Below are positions 54,069 to 62,329 of a stretch of 64,000 nt of DNA, piece by piece. Under the pieces are notes generated by a model that made no database searches, was not told where the DNA came from, and saw nothing but the letters and a program-made list of their open reading frames with translations. The first letter of the stretch is position 1. Each line of letters starts with the position of its first letter. Made by a program: the position numbers and the translations under genes. The DNA comes from Pontibacter mangrovi (GTDB lineage Bacteria > Bacteroidota > Bacteroidia > Cytophagales > Hymenobacteraceae): positions 744,001 through 808,000 of the forward strand of contig NZ_VFRQ01000001.1 in NCBI RefSeq assembly GCF_006385705.1, in the 5' to 3' direction.

Positions 54069-54446
54069 ATGAAGTACACGATAGATAAGAAAGAAAACTA
54101 CACGATTATCACGATAGATGAAAAGAAGTTGGATACTTCAATCGCACCGGACCTGAAGTCTGAGTTCGTGAAATTGAATGCCGAAGGGATCAACAACCTG
54201 ATTCTTGACCTGAACGAGGTTAAATATACAGACTCCTCCGGGCTTAGCTCCATCTTGATCGCTAACCGCCTTTGCAACTCATCCAGCGGCCTTCTGATCC
54301 TGACCGGGTTGCAGGACCACGTGATGAAGCTCATCTCTATCTCAAAGCTGGAGTCGGTGCTGAACATTCTGCCTACAGTAGAAGAAGCCATCGACCGCGT
54401 TTTCCTGCACGAGATTGAGCAGGACCTGACGAACAAAGAAGACTAA
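54069..54446 (+). CDS. STAS-domain (anti-anti-sigma-like) protein
   Basis: A 125-residue single-domain STAS protein. Its phospho-site loop reads KYTDSSGLSSIL with Ser56/Ser57, the position phosphorylated in SpoIIAA-type proteins. The C-terminal tail (EIEQDLTNKED) is acidic. No kinase or anti-sigma gene is near. It lies 15 bp before the RNase Z gene, suggesting co-transcription, which is common in Cytophagales. In Bacteroidota such proteins may act in partner switching or stress responses, but the partner here is unknown. Confidence 0.9.
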   Translation: MKYTIDKKENYTIITIDEKKLDTSIAPDLKSEFVKLNAEGINNLILDLNEVKYTDSSGLSSILIANRLCNSSSGLLILTGLQDHVMKLISISKLESVLNILPTVEEAIDRVFLHEIEQDLTNKED

Positions 54447-54461
54447 GCACCGAGGCGGCCA

Positions 54462-55382
54462 GTGGATTTTGAACTCAGAATTCTGGGTAGTTCGTCGGCC
54501 ACACCCTCGGCAAACAGACACCATACCGCCCAGGTTTTAACCATTGGCAATCAGCACCACCTGATTGATTGCGGTGAAGGAACACAAATGCAGCTGATGC
54601 TTTACAAGATAAAGCATCAGCGCATTTGTAACATCTACATCAGCCACCTGCACGGCGACCACTACTTTGGGCTGGCAGGCTTGCTCTCTACCATGCACTT
54701 GCAGGGCCGCCAGGCGCCGCTGCACCTCTTCGGCCCTCCCGGCCTCTCCGAAATACTCAGTCTACAGTTTAAGTACTCCGGCACCAACCTTAACTTTAAG
54801 CTTGTCTTCCACGAGCTCGACACCTCCGGCTACAAAAAGATCTTCGAAGACAAAGGCATTACCGTGCATACCATCCCCATGACGCACCGGGTGCCATGCT
54901 GCGGCTTCCTGTTCCGGGAAAAGCAAAAGCCACGCCCGCTCATCAAAAATAAGTTGCCCGCCTTTCTGCGCCCGCCGCAGCTCGTGCGCCTGAAATGGGG
55001 CGAGGACATCCTGGATGAAAACGGCACCCTGCTGGTTCGCAACGCAGACGTAACGCTGGAGCCCAAGCGCAGCCGCAGCTATGCCTACTGCGCCGACAGC
55101 CGCTACAAGCCAGAGCTACTGCCCTACTTGCAGCACGTGGACCTGCTTTACCACGAGGCCACCTTTACGGACGACCTGCGGGAGCGCGCTGCCTATACCT
55201 TTCACAGCACAGCGCGCCAGGCCGCTGAACTTGCCGCCAGTGCCGCCGTTCGCCACCTGCTTATCGGCCATTTCTCGGTTCGCTACAAAGACCTAAGCCC
55301 TTTGCTGCACGAGGCACAGGAAGTGTTTGAGCGCACCGACCTGGCCACGGAAGGCAGCATTTTTAGTGTGCGGGAGGATTAG
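54462..55382 (+). CDS. rnz: Ribonuclease Z (tRNA 3' processing)
   Basis: A 306-residue metallo-beta-lactamase-fold nuclease that trims the 3' ends of tRNA precursors. It has the metal motif SHLHGDH at residues 61-67 (His62, His64, Asp66, His67), DCGEGTQMQL at 36-45, the exosite-like Pro-rich arm in between, and the late HEATF and HST-QAAE residues. The start is GTG, 15 bp after the STAS stop. The exosite arm that grips tRNA spans ~165-185 (KLPAFLRPPQLVRLKWG), as in full-length trz1-short enzymes. Confidence 0.95.
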   Translation: MDFELRILGSSSATPSANRHHTAQVLTIGNQHHLIDCGEGTQMQLMLYKIKHQRICNIYISHLHGDHYFGLAGLLSTMHLQGRQAPLHLFGPPGLSEILSLQFKYSGTNLNFKLVFHELDTSGYKKIFEDKGITVHTIPMTHRVPCCGFLFREKQKPRPLIKNKLPAFLRPPQLVRLKWGEDILDENGTLLVRNADVTLEPKRSRSYAYCADSRYKPELLPYLQHVDLLYHEATFTDDLRERAAYTFHSTARQAAELAASAAVRHLLIGHFSVRYKDLSPLLHEAQEVFERTDLATEGSIFSVRED

Positions 55383-55398
55383 TGATTTGTTTGGGCAA

Positions 55399-55414
55399 TA
55401 AAACTATAGTTTTA
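55399..55414. promoter_or_regulatory. 16-bp perfect palindrome
   Basis: TAAAACTATAGTTTTA is fully self-complementary, in the 101-bp gap between rnz and the haem-binding protein gene. It might be an operator or a promoter element for the latter; no regulator is known. Confidence 0.45.
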
Positions 55415-55483
55415 CTATATTTAACCTAGTTTTTGCCACAGGGCCTACTGCTGTGGCGGCTACATCTATAAACCTAAACCTAC

Positions 55484-55945
55484 ATGAGCAAGAAGAAAGC
55501 TTTTACCGCCAAAGGCATCCTGGTGGGCATACTGGTACTCCTGGTGCTGATGCAGTTTATCCGCATCGATAAGACCAATCCGCCTGTAGAGCCCTCCAAA
55601 GAGTTCGCAGCACTTGTCAACCCGCCAGCAGATGTAGCCCTTATCTTAAAGGAATCATGCTACGACTGCCACTCCAACGAAACGCTTTACCCGTGGTACT
55701 CGAATGTAGCGCCTGCTTCCTGGTTTCTGAAGAGCCACATTGATGAGGGTCGGGAGCACCTTAACTTCTCGGTTTGGGGCGACTATACGGCCAAGAAAGC
55801 CAACCACAAACTCGAAGAATGTATAGAAATGGTTGAGGAAGGCGAAATGCCACTTACCTCTTATACGTTGCTGCACCCAGAGGGCAAGCTGACAGCCCAG
55901 GAAAAAGAGAAGCTGCTTACCTGGTTCAGGTCCGTTAAAAAGTAA
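55484..55945 (+). CDS. Haem-binding-domain protein with CxxCH site
   Basis: A 153-residue protein with an N-terminal hydrophobic anchor (~11-26; GILVGILVLLVLMQFI) and a periplasmic domain containing ESCYDCHSNE (Cys59, Cys62, His63), followed by TLYPWYSNVAPASWFLKSHIDEGREHLNFS. This is the haem-binding domain family (DUF with CYDCHS-NxTxYPWYS) found in many Bacteroidota, probably a c-type haem protein at the inner membrane. It could be an electron carrier; no oxidase or dehydrogenase is adjacent. A terminator follows. Confidence 0.92.
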   Translation: MSKKKAFTAKGILVGILVLLVLMQFIRIDKTNPPVEPSKEFAALVNPPADVALILKESCYDCHSNETLYPWYSNVAPASWFLKSHIDEGREHLNFSVWGDYTAKKANHKLEECIEMVEEGEMPLTSYTLLHPEGKLTAQEKEKLLTWFRSVKK

Positions 55946-55952
55946 TAACCCC

Positions 55953-55985
55953 GGTCCTGGGATTTGTTCTCCCAGGACCTTTTTA
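55953..55985 (+). terminator. Rho-independent terminator
   Basis: GGTCCTGGGA and TCCCAGGACC form a perfect 10-bp stem around TTTGTTC, followed by T5. Confidence 0.9.
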
Positions 55986-56002
55986 CATCACCCCACAAGT
56001 AT

Positions 56003-56803
56003 ATGGCCGAGCAGCTTCCGCAGCAAAAACTTGAGAGAAAGCGCATGAACCTGTTTTTGGTGCTGAGCGGAATCTTTATTGCCAACGCGTTGCTGGCCGA
56101 GCTCATCGGCGTAAAGATCTTTTCGGGGGAGGCACTGCTGGGCTTGCCTGGGGCCCAAATTCCCATAGCCGGGCAGCGCCTTGATTTTAACCTGACTGCC
56201 GGCGTCATCATCTGGCCGGTCGTGTTCATCACCACCGACATCATAAACGAGTACTTTGGCAAGGCCGGCGTTAAGAAAGTAAGCATCATAACGGTTATAC
56301 TTATACTTTACGCCTTTCTGGTTATCTCTGCCGTTACCGGGCTGCCCCCCGCGCAGTTCTGGCTCGACGTGAACAGCACCGATGCGCAGGGCAGGCCCTT
56401 CGACATTAACTTTGCCTACAACAGCGTATACCGGCAGGGTTTGGGCATTATCATCGGCTCCGTGGCTGCTTTCCTGCTTTCCCAGTTCCTGGATGCCACG
56501 GTTTTCCACTGGCTGCGCCACTTTACCGGCAGCCGCAAAATCTGGCTGCGCGCCACCGGCTCTACCCTCGTCTCGCAGCTCATCGACTCGTTTGTGGTGC
56601 TGTTCATCGCCTTTTTCCTGTTTGGCAACTGGAGCATGAACCAGGTGCTGTCGGTGGCTGCCATCAACTACATCTATAAGTTCTGCATCGCTATCCTGCT
56701 CACGCCGCTGCTCTATGTGGCCCACGCCCTTATAGACCGCTACCTGGGGCAGCAGCAGGCCAAATGGCAGATAGAAGAAGCCGCGCACGAAAGCGAAGTA
56801 TAA
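56003..56803 (+). CDS. Queuosine precursor transporter (YhhQ/VUT family)
   Basis: A ~266-residue membrane protein with about six helices (LFLVLSGIFIANALLAELIG, AGVIIWPVVFITTDIINEYFGK, IITVILILYAFLVISAVTG, GIIIGSVAAFLLSQFLDATVF, LVSQLIDSFVVLFIAFFLFG, FCIAILLTPLLYVAHALID). The TTDIINEYFGK, SQFLDATVFHWLR and STLVSQLIDSFV motifs identify the family that takes up preQ0/preQ1-type precursors. ATG at 56003 is chosen over the one at 55964 inside the terminator. Confidence 0.92.
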   Translation: MAEQLPQQKLERKRMNLFLVLSGIFIANALLAELIGVKIFSGEALLGLPGAQIPIAGQRLDFNLTAGVIIWPVVFITTDIINEYFGKAGVKKVSIITVILILYAFLVISAVTGLPPAQFWLDVNSTDAQGRPFDINFAYNSVYRQGLGIIIGSVAAFLLSQFLDATVFHWLRHFTGSRKIWLRATGSTLVSQLIDSFVVLFIAFFLFGNWSMNQVLSVAAINYIYKFCIAILLTPLLYVAHALIDRYLGQQQAKWQIEEAAHESEV

Positions 56804-56875
56804 AGTTTTTACTTCTAAATCAGTTACTTAAAGTTGCAACAATATTTTTACTTGCATTTATACTTGCCCCTCCCC

Positions 56876-56883
56876 TATCTTTG
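56876..56883 (+). promoter_or_regulatory. Promoter -7 box of the EamA leader
   Basis: TATCTTTG is a perfect TAnnTTTG match. A TTG at 56852-56854 is a possible -33 box, at 21 rather than 19 bp. The start of transcription would be about 10-20 bp before the leader ATG at 56903. Confidence 0.55.
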
Positions 56884-56902
56884 TAGTCTTGCAAAACAGA
56901 AA

Positions 56903-57017
56903 ATGCCTGCACATTTAGCACATACCCAGATTTTTATCACAGGCTACGAGCTACACGACCTGTAACAGCTCCCCATTCTCTTTTGGGGCTGCATCGGCCC
57001 CTCCTTTGCTATTTTTT
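56903..57017 (+). promoter_or_regulatory. Candidate attenuator leader with a 20-codon ORF
   Basis: The spacer starts right after the -7 box with a small ORF at 56903-56965 (MPAHLAHTQIFITGYELHDL). It is followed by CCCC (56971-56974), GGGGC (56985-56989) and GCCCC (56997-57001). The GGGG block can pair with either CCCC block, so two mutually exclusive hairpins are possible. A T6 run stands at 57012-57017. This is the layout of a translational attenuator or small-molecule switch for the EamA gene at 57051. Stems are short, so support is moderate. Confidence 0.45.
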
Positions 57018-57050
57018 GGTTGATTGATTTTTTAGACTGGAGGGACAGTT

Positions 57051-57959
57051 ATGTTCAGAGGTGTGGCCTTAGTTTTTTTGGGCGCGTGCAGTTTCGGGGT
57101 ACTTTCTACGTTTGTTAAGCTAGCCTATAAAGAAGGTTTTGGCTTGGGTGAGGTAACGGGCACCCAGGTCTTTTTTGGGTTGATTATTCTTTGGACCATC
57201 GTGTTGTTGCGACAGCTGCTGGGCAGCAAGAGCAACGGCACGTCGTTCAGGGAAGCCCTGAAACTGGTGGCCATGGGCACCAGCACCGGCCTTGTCAGCA
57301 TTTTCTACTATAAGTGTGTGCAGTTGGTTCCGGCCTCCATTGCCATACTTTTGCTGATGCAGTTTACCTGGATGAGCCTGCTGCTGGACGCCGTGATGAA
57401 ACGAAAGTTGCCTACGCTCGCGCAGGTGGGTATGGTGGTGCTGGTATTGCTAGGTACCGCAATGGCGGGACGTCTTTTCTCGCAACAACTCCCTGACTTT
57501 AATTTAACAGGCATTGGGTTTGGCCTGCTAGCTGCCCTGTGCTATACGTTCTTTTTGATGATCAATGGTTCGGTGGGCAACCACCTGCACCCCACTATGA
57601 AAAGCGCCCTTATCCTGACAGGTGCCTGCGTGTTGGTGCTGAGCGTGTTTCCGCCGGTGTTCCTGGTAAATGGGGCGCTTACAGGAGGCCTGCTGAAGTG
57701 GGGCCTGCTGCTGGCGCTTTTCGGCACGGTTATTCCCCCGCTTTTCTACGCCTACGGCATCCCGAAAACAGGTTTGGGGCTGAGCGCCATACTTAGCGCG
57801 GCTGAATTGCCGGTGGCCGTGCTCATGTCGAGCCTGGTGCTGCAGGAGGAAGTTTGGGCGGTGCAGTGGGTTGGCGTCGGACTGATCCTGGGAGCTATCG
57901 TCTTATCGAACTTTCATTCTCTGAGGCAAAAAAAGAAACAGCAGTACGCTGCTGCCTAA
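57051..57959 (+). CDS. EamA/DMT-superfamily transporter
   Basis: A 302-residue inner-membrane exporter or importer with 10 helices in two EamA repeats (~5-135 and ~150-285). The first runs GVALVFLGACSFGVLSTFVKLAY, and the second contains TGIGFGLLAALCYTFFLMINGS. The C-terminal motif SAILSAAELPVAVLMSSLVLQEEVWAVQWVGVGLILGAIVLSN is typical. Substrates of the family range from amino acids to metabolites; none is predictable here. It has a ~170-nt upstream leader containing a short ORF and alternative hairpins, implying regulated expression. Confidence 0.93.
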   Translation: MFRGVALVFLGACSFGVLSTFVKLAYKEGFGLGEVTGTQVFFGLIILWTIVLLRQLLGSKSNGTSFREALKLVAMGTSTGLVSIFYYKCVQLVPASIAILLLMQFTWMSLLLDAVMKRKLPTLAQVGMVVLVLLGTAMAGRLFSQQLPDFNLTGIGFGLLAALCYTFFLMINGSVGNHLHPTMKSALILTGACVLVLSVFPPVFLVNGALTGGLLKWGLLLALFGTVIPPLFYAYGIPKTGLGLSAILSAAELPVAVLMSSLVLQEEVWAVQWVGVGLILGAIVLSNFHSLRQKKKQQYAAA

Positions 57960-57984
57960 CATATTGTTGATGGTTAATTGCAGG

Positions 57985-58025
57985 ATGGTCAGGGCTCGCT
58001 TCACGCAAGCTACCTGACCATTTCT
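57985..58025 (+). terminator. Rho-independent terminator
   Basis: ATGGTCAGG (57985-57993) and CCTGACCAT (58013-58021) pair, with a small inner stem, followed by a T-rich run. It ends the EamA gene. Confidence 0.75.
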
Positions 58026-58226
58026 GTTTTCAAGCCTGCCCCTCCGCTAAATAGCGCATTTTTGCTACCATTTATTTCACCCCCTCTCCTACCCAAATTC
58101 GTAACCTGTGCTACATAAGGTATGGTAGTGTGCAATATTTACCCGTTGCGCACAGTTACAGTATTACTGGCTTCAGGCCCACCATGGCATGTTCTACTTG
58201 CACTTGAGGCATAAACCTATCATTTT

Positions 58227-58769
58227 ATGAAAGCATTACTCGCACTATTTATACTTTTCTCCCTCACCTTCGGCGCGCAGCAGACACTGGCGCAGTCCGG
58301 CAAAAGCTACAAGGAGTGGATCAAAGAAAACCGGCGCGGCAGCAAAACCGCTTCTGCCAAAGCGCCGGCCAAAGGCAAAGCCACCGCGGCCAAACCGGGT
58401 ACAAAAGCCGTTGCCATGGCCCCGCCGAGCGGCACGTTCAGGGGCGTGTTGCACTGCCCCGACTGCAAGGGCACCCGAACCGAGCTGGTGCTAACGGGCT
58501 CTCCCAAAGACCCGAGCCGCGCCTTCACCATCAAACTCTTCCATGTAGGCAAGCCTGCAGAGAAGAGCACCGTTACCGGCAGCGGCAAGTGGTTCTTGGC
58601 CAAAGGCAACAAACAAGACCCTAACGCGGTGGTGCTGCAACTCATACCTACTAACGGCGACCTGGACCTGATGTACCTCCAGCAGGTGAGCGAGGGAGAA
58701 CTCAGGCTGCTGAACAACCGGCAGGAGGATATCGGTGGCTCGGGCAACTACTCGCTGCGCAAACTTTAA
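58227..58769 (+). CDS. NlpE-like N-terminal-domain protein with CxxC
   Basis: A 180-residue exported protein. Signal peptide ~1-23 (ending LAQS). A Lys/Ala-rich linker (~35-62; KTASAKAPAKGKATAAK) joins it to the NlpE N-terminal barrel, GTFRGVLHCPDCKGTRTELVL with Cys77/Cys80. The end reads LRLLNNRQEDIGGSGNYSLRKL. The NlpE group senses copper or outer-membrane stress in Enterobacteria; in Bacteroidota it is widespread without proven role. There is no lipobox Cys, so it is likely soluble in the periplasm. A 267-bp spacer precedes it. Confidence 0.88.
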   Translation: MKALLALFILFSLTFGAQQTLAQSGKSYKEWIKENRRGSKTASAKAPAKGKATAAKPGTKAVAMAPPSGTFRGVLHCPDCKGTRTELVLTGSPKDPSRAFTIKLFHVGKPAEKSTVTGSGKWFLAKGNKQDPNAVVLQLIPTNGDLDLMYLQQVSEGELRLLNNRQEDIGGSGNYSLRKL

Positions 58770-58855
58770 GCTTACCGCTGGATTTGCTTTGGCCCGGGGA
58801 GGCGTGTTTTCCGTAAAAAGCGTTATTTTGCAGTTGTAAACATTATCACAACTAT

Positions 58856-59830
58856 ATGGCACGCTACCTTACCGGCATTCAGGCTACAGGCAGACCGCAT
58901 TTGGGCAACCTGCTCGGGGCCATCATTCCGGCTATCAAGTTTTCTGAGACGTCTGACCAGGAGGCGCTATACTTTATTGCTGACCTGCACTCCCTGACCA
59001 CCATCCGCGATGCGGAAACGCTGCGGCACAACACCTACTCCGTGGCCGCCTCGTGGCTGGCTTTCGGCTTTGATACCGATAAACATATTTTCTACCGCCA
59101 GTCGGATGTTCCGATGGTGACGGAGTTGACCTGGTACCTGAACTGCTTTACGCCGTTCCCGATGCTGGCGAACGCCCACTCGTTCAAAGACAAATCTGCC
59201 CGCCGCGGGCTGTCGGATGTAAATGCCGGCCTGTTTACCTATCCGGTGCTGATGGCCGCAGACATACTGATGTACGACGCCAACTTTGTGCCGGTGGGCA
59301 AAGACCAGATCCAGCACCTGGAGATCGCGCGCGACATTGCCAGCTCCTTTAACCATCAGTACGGTGAAACCTTTGTGCTGCCGGAGGCCAAAACAGATGA
59401 AACGGTGATGACGGTGCCGGGCGTGAACGGCGAGAAGATGAGCAAGTCCTACGGCAACATCATCGATATATTTGAGGCCGACAAGCCGCTGCGCAAAACC
59501 ATCATGAGCATCGTGACGGACAGCACGGCACTGGAAGAACCCAAAAACCCGGATGAGGATACCACCTTTAAGCTGTACAGCCTGCTGGCATCACCGGAGG
59601 AAGTGGAAACCATGCGGCAAAACTACCTGGCGGGCGGCTACGGCTACGGCCACGCCAAGCAGGCGCTGTACGAGCTCATCATCGGTAAGTATGCCAAAGA
59701 GCGCGAAGTGTTTAACTACTACATGAACAACCTGCCCGAACTCGACAAAAAGCTTTTGGAAGGCGCCGCGAAAGCCAAAGCCATTGCCGGCCCGGTACTG
59801 GAGCGTGTGCGCCAGAAACTAGGTTTTTAA
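58856..59830 (+). CDS. trpS: Tryptophanyl-tRNA synthetase
   Basis: A 324-residue class Ic synthetase. The HIGH-like signature is PHLGNLLGAI (residues ~15-24) and the KMSKS loop is GEKMSKSYGN near 193-199. Tryptophan-binding residues near VGKDQIQHLEIARDI complete the picture. Length is normal for the short bacterial TrpRS. A strong terminator follows at 59873. Confidence 0.97.
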   Translation: MARYLTGIQATGRPHLGNLLGAIIPAIKFSETSDQEALYFIADLHSLTTIRDAETLRHNTYSVAASWLAFGFDTDKHIFYRQSDVPMVTELTWYLNCFTPFPMLANAHSFKDKSARRGLSDVNAGLFTYPVLMAADILMYDANFVPVGKDQIQHLEIARDIASSFNHQYGETFVLPEAKTDETVMTVPGVNGEKMSKSYGNIIDIFEADKPLRKTIMSIVTDSTALEEPKNPDEDTTFKLYSLLASPEEVETMRQNYLAGGYGYGHAKQALYELIIGKYAKEREVFNYYMNNLPELDKKLLEGAAKAKAIAGPVLERVRQKLGF

Positions 59831-59872
59831 AACGCAAATCACAGCCTGCCAGAGCAGGTATAAACCATCATC

Positions 59873-59915
59873 AAAAGCGGCAGCCGACGAAAACCGGCTG
59901 CCGCTTTTTCTTTTT
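59873..59915 (+). terminator. Rho-independent terminator after trpS
   Basis: AAAAGCGGCAGCCG and CGGCTGCCGCTTTT form a perfect 14-bp stem around ACGAAAAC, followed by more T. Confidence 0.93.
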
Positions 59916-60004
59916 TAGCAATGATTAGCGTGTAGACTTTAACATATCGCGCTTTATCTATATCTTATGGTGCAAAACTATACCTAACCACAAACCTTAC
60001 ACGT

Positions 60005-61168
60005 ATGGCAAACGCAGTCGCAGCAACATCCCCCTTAACCCGCAAAACCACCGAGCGCTACCTCTCGCTGGATGTGCTACGGGGGCTTACGGTAGCCTTA
60101 ATGGTGATTGTAAACACTCCCGGTAGCTGGAGCACGATTTACCCGCCCCTCCGGCACGCGCCCTGGCACGGCTTTACGGTCACCGACCTGGTGTTCCCGG
60201 CCTTTCTATTTGCGGTGGGCAATGCCATGAGCTTTAGCATGCGCAAGTTCGAGCTGCAGCCGGAGCGTGTGTTCCTGACCAAAGTTTTCAAGCGCACGGC
60301 CATTATTTTCCTGATAGGGCTGGTGCTGCGGGCTTTTCCGTTTGTGGCCCACGCCGAGGGCGGCGGCCTTGAGGCGTTTGACTTTTCCACTATCCGCATC
60401 ATGGGCGTGCTGCAGCGCATCGCGCTGGCTTACCTGATCGGCTCCCTGGTGGTGCACTACCTGAAGGTGAAAGGGTCCATCATTTTTAGTGCTGTGGTGC
60501 TGCTGGGCTACTGGGCTGTGCTGTATGCCTTCGGCGACAAGCCCGACCCGTACACGCTGGAAGGCAACGCTGCCCTGAAGTTTGACCTGCTGTTCTTCTC
60601 GCCGGAGGTGCTGTACAAAGGCTACGGCATCCCATTTGACCCTGAGGGGCTACTGAGTACGCTTCCGGCGGCCGTAAACGTAATTGCCGGCTACCTGGCC
60701 GGTTGGTTTATACAAAAGAGCGGCAACAACCTGGGCACGGTGTTTAAGCTGAATTTGACCGGGGCCGCCCTGATCGTAGTGGCGCTGGTGTGGGACACTG
60801 TTTTCCCGATAAACAAGGCTCTCTGGACCAGCTCTTACACCCTGCATACCATTGGCCTGGTGATGATTGTGCTGGGCACGCTGATGCTTATCATCGAGGT
60901 AGCCAAGTATAGAAAATGGACTTACTTTTTCGAGGTATTCGGTAAGAATCCGCTCTTTATCTACTCCATGTCCATCCTCATCATTAAAACCCTTAGCTTT
61001 ATCCAGGTAGATGAGGACACGCGCCTGAGCCGCTGGATCTACGAAAACTGGTTCCTGAGTTGGGGTAAGGGCGCATTTGCCTCGTTGATGTTTGCCCTGG
61101 CTTACATGCTGGTGCACTGGCTGATGGGCTATATCATGGACCGCAACCGCATCTACATCAGGGTATAA
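60005..61168 (+). CDS. HGSNAT-like multi-pass membrane acyltransferase
   Basis: A 387-residue protein with about ten helices, of the family annotated as heparan-alpha-glucosaminide N-acetyltransferase-like (COG4299). Features: RYLSLDVLRGLTVALMVIVNTPGSW, HAPWHGFTVTDLVFPAFLFAVGNAMSFS (the conserved His residues), IMGVLQRIALAYLIGSLVV, and C-terminal YVFFEVFGKNPLFIYSMSILI. In animals a relative acetylates heparan sulphate; in bacteria the substrate is unknown and may be an envelope glycan. It ends at a very strong 19-bp terminator. Confidence 0.9.
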   Translation: MANAVAATSPLTRKTTERYLSLDVLRGLTVALMVIVNTPGSWSTIYPPLRHAPWHGFTVTDLVFPAFLFAVGNAMSFSMRKFELQPERVFLTKVFKRTAIIFLIGLVLRAFPFVAHAEGGGLEAFDFSTIRIMGVLQRIALAYLIGSLVVHYLKVKGSIIFSAVVLLGYWAVLYAFGDKPDPYTLEGNAALKFDLLFFSPEVLYKGYGIPFDPEGLLSTLPAAVNVIAGYLAGWFIQKSGNNLGTVFKLNLTGAALIVVALVWDTVFPINKALWTSSYTLHTIGLVMIVLGTLMLIIEVAKYRKWTYFFEVFGKNPLFIYSMSILIIKTLSFIQVDEDTRLSRWIYENWFLSWGKGAFASLMFALAYMLVHWLMGYIMDRNRIYIRV

Positions 61169-61180
61169 ATATGCGTATAT

Positions 61181-61238
61181 TTAAAAGATGCGGCCTCCCG
61201 CTGGTTACTTAATACCGGTGGGAGGCCGCATCTTTTAA
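61181..61238. terminator. Very strong terminator, bidirectional
   Basis: A perfect 19-bp stem (61181-61199 with 61220-61238) ending TTAAAA/TTTTAA around a 20-nt loop. It separates the acyltransferase from the convergent mgsA. Confidence 0.93.
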
Positions 61239-61294
61239 AGGCCATACTTGCTCAGGCGCAGTCAGCTTTGGAAAGGCCGGAGAACAAGTATAAT

Positions 61295-61672
61295 TTATAC
61301 TTCGTCAGGGGTTTGCATGATGATGAGGTCGGCTGAGGCCCTGTTCAGCGCGATCGGGATGTTGTTGATCACAGCCGTGCGGATCAGCGTCTGGATGTCG
61401 TGCTCGTGGCCGTGCGGCGTTTCGGCATCGATAAAGAAGATGACCTTGTGTACCTCGTGCTGCAGAATTCTGGCAGCCAGCAGAATGTCGCCGCCGCTGG
61501 GGCCGTGACCGAAGGGCTCTACGTCCAGTTCCAGCATGTCGTTGAGCAGCTTGGAGGTGTTACTCGTGCCGATCAGGTGGTGCTTCACGAGTTCATCACG
61601 GTGTACCTTGGCCCAGTTCAGGAGTTCGGTTTTGCGCTGATTGTGCGCAATGAGTGCAATAGTAGTCTTCAT
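61295..61672 (-). CDS. mgsA: Methylglyoxal synthase
   Basis: A 125-residue enzyme that turns dihydroxyacetone phosphate into methylglyoxal, a bypass of lower glycolysis. Motif GHGPSGGDILLAARI includes the catalytic Asp62; His10 (ALIAHNQRK) and His90 (TPHGHEHD) lie in the phosphate-binding site. ATG at 61672 (MKTTIALIAHN) is chosen; the frame upstream is chance. Monocistronic, convergent with the previous gene. Confidence 0.96.
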   Translation of the reverse strand: MKTTIALIAHNQRKTELLNWAKVHRDELVKHHLIGTSNTSKLLNDMLELDVEPFGHGPSGGDILLAARILQHEVHKVIFFIDAETPHGHEHDIQTLIRTAVINNIPIALNRASADLIIMQTPDEV

Positions 61673-62102
61673 ACGGTTTATTTTGTATGTTGGCCCCCAT
61701 GTGGGGTGCCGGCTTAAATATACAGCTTTTTTATATATGTGTGGCCCTGGCATAGGAAAGGTGCCCAAGCCCTGCCGCTACGGAGAAACTTGCTGCCAGG
61801 CCTGCAAATCTCCCCGTATTTTACTATCTTTGCAGTATCAGTACGTCCTGGTTTCATCTCTGAGCTTCGCCTGCTGCCGCTTCTTGGTAACTCCCTTCCT
61901 GCGGCACCGTCAGAAACCATTTTTTATCAGGATTTATACTTATAGCAGCTATTGTGGCTTAAGCATTTGAGCGGCGAACTAAACTGCCTGGCACACTGCA
62001 GTAGCTGTTTTTTTAGCGTCTTACGGTATGGTATTTGCGTATTAGATACTGTGCCGGCGGTAATAGCACCGTAGGCGTATTGTTCAACTTTAAAAGATAT
62101 AT
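61673..62102. other. Long spacer and probable 5' leader
   Basis: This 430-bp divergent spacer contains no credible gene. TATCTTTG at 61825-61832 (plus strand) fits a -7 box, though no -33 box is obvious. If used, it gives a leader of about 260 nt before the small gene at 62103. That leader has paired elements (TACGGT 62022-62027 with ACCGTA 62068-62073; a GCGTATT direct repeat) and a T-run near 62008-62014. Long structured leaders are typical of cold-shock genes, but this is only suggestive. Confidence 0.5.
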
Positions 62103-62321
62103 ATGGCCAGATCCCAAAACACCTTTCTTAAGAAACAACGCGAAAAGAAAAAACAGAAGAAAAAAGAGGATAAGATGCAGCGTAAGCAGGAACGCCAGGA
62201 AAACTCCTCCGGAGGTAGCCTGGATGCCATGATCGCCTACGTGGATGAGTTTGGTAACATTTCCGACACTCCTCCTGAAGAAAGAGAAAAGTCTGAAGAT
62301 GATGAAAAAGACAAAGCTTAA
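62103..62321 (+). CDS. Small Lys/Arg-Glu-rich protein, cold-shock-associated type
   Basis: A 72-residue highly charged protein: a strongly basic half (MARSQNTFLKKQREKKKQKKKEDKMQRK) and then SLDAMIAYVDEFGNISDTPPEE with an acidic tail. The SL-D-MIAYVDE-GN--DTPP pattern recalls small proteins or N-terminal parts found with cold-shock proteins in Bacteroidota. No cold-shock domain is present in this frame. Probably nucleic-acid-associated; that is inference. A 16-bp terminator follows at 62330. Confidence 0.75.
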   Translation: MARSQNTFLKKQREKKKQKKKEDKMQRKQERQENSSGGSLDAMIAYVDEFGNISDTPPEEREKSEDDEKDKA

Positions 62322-62329
62322 AGTACTGC

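Noticed and set aside
61641..61970. 109-codon plus-strand ORF overlapping mgsA
   Set aside because: Its first part is antisense to mgsA and it has no homology pattern or ribosome site.
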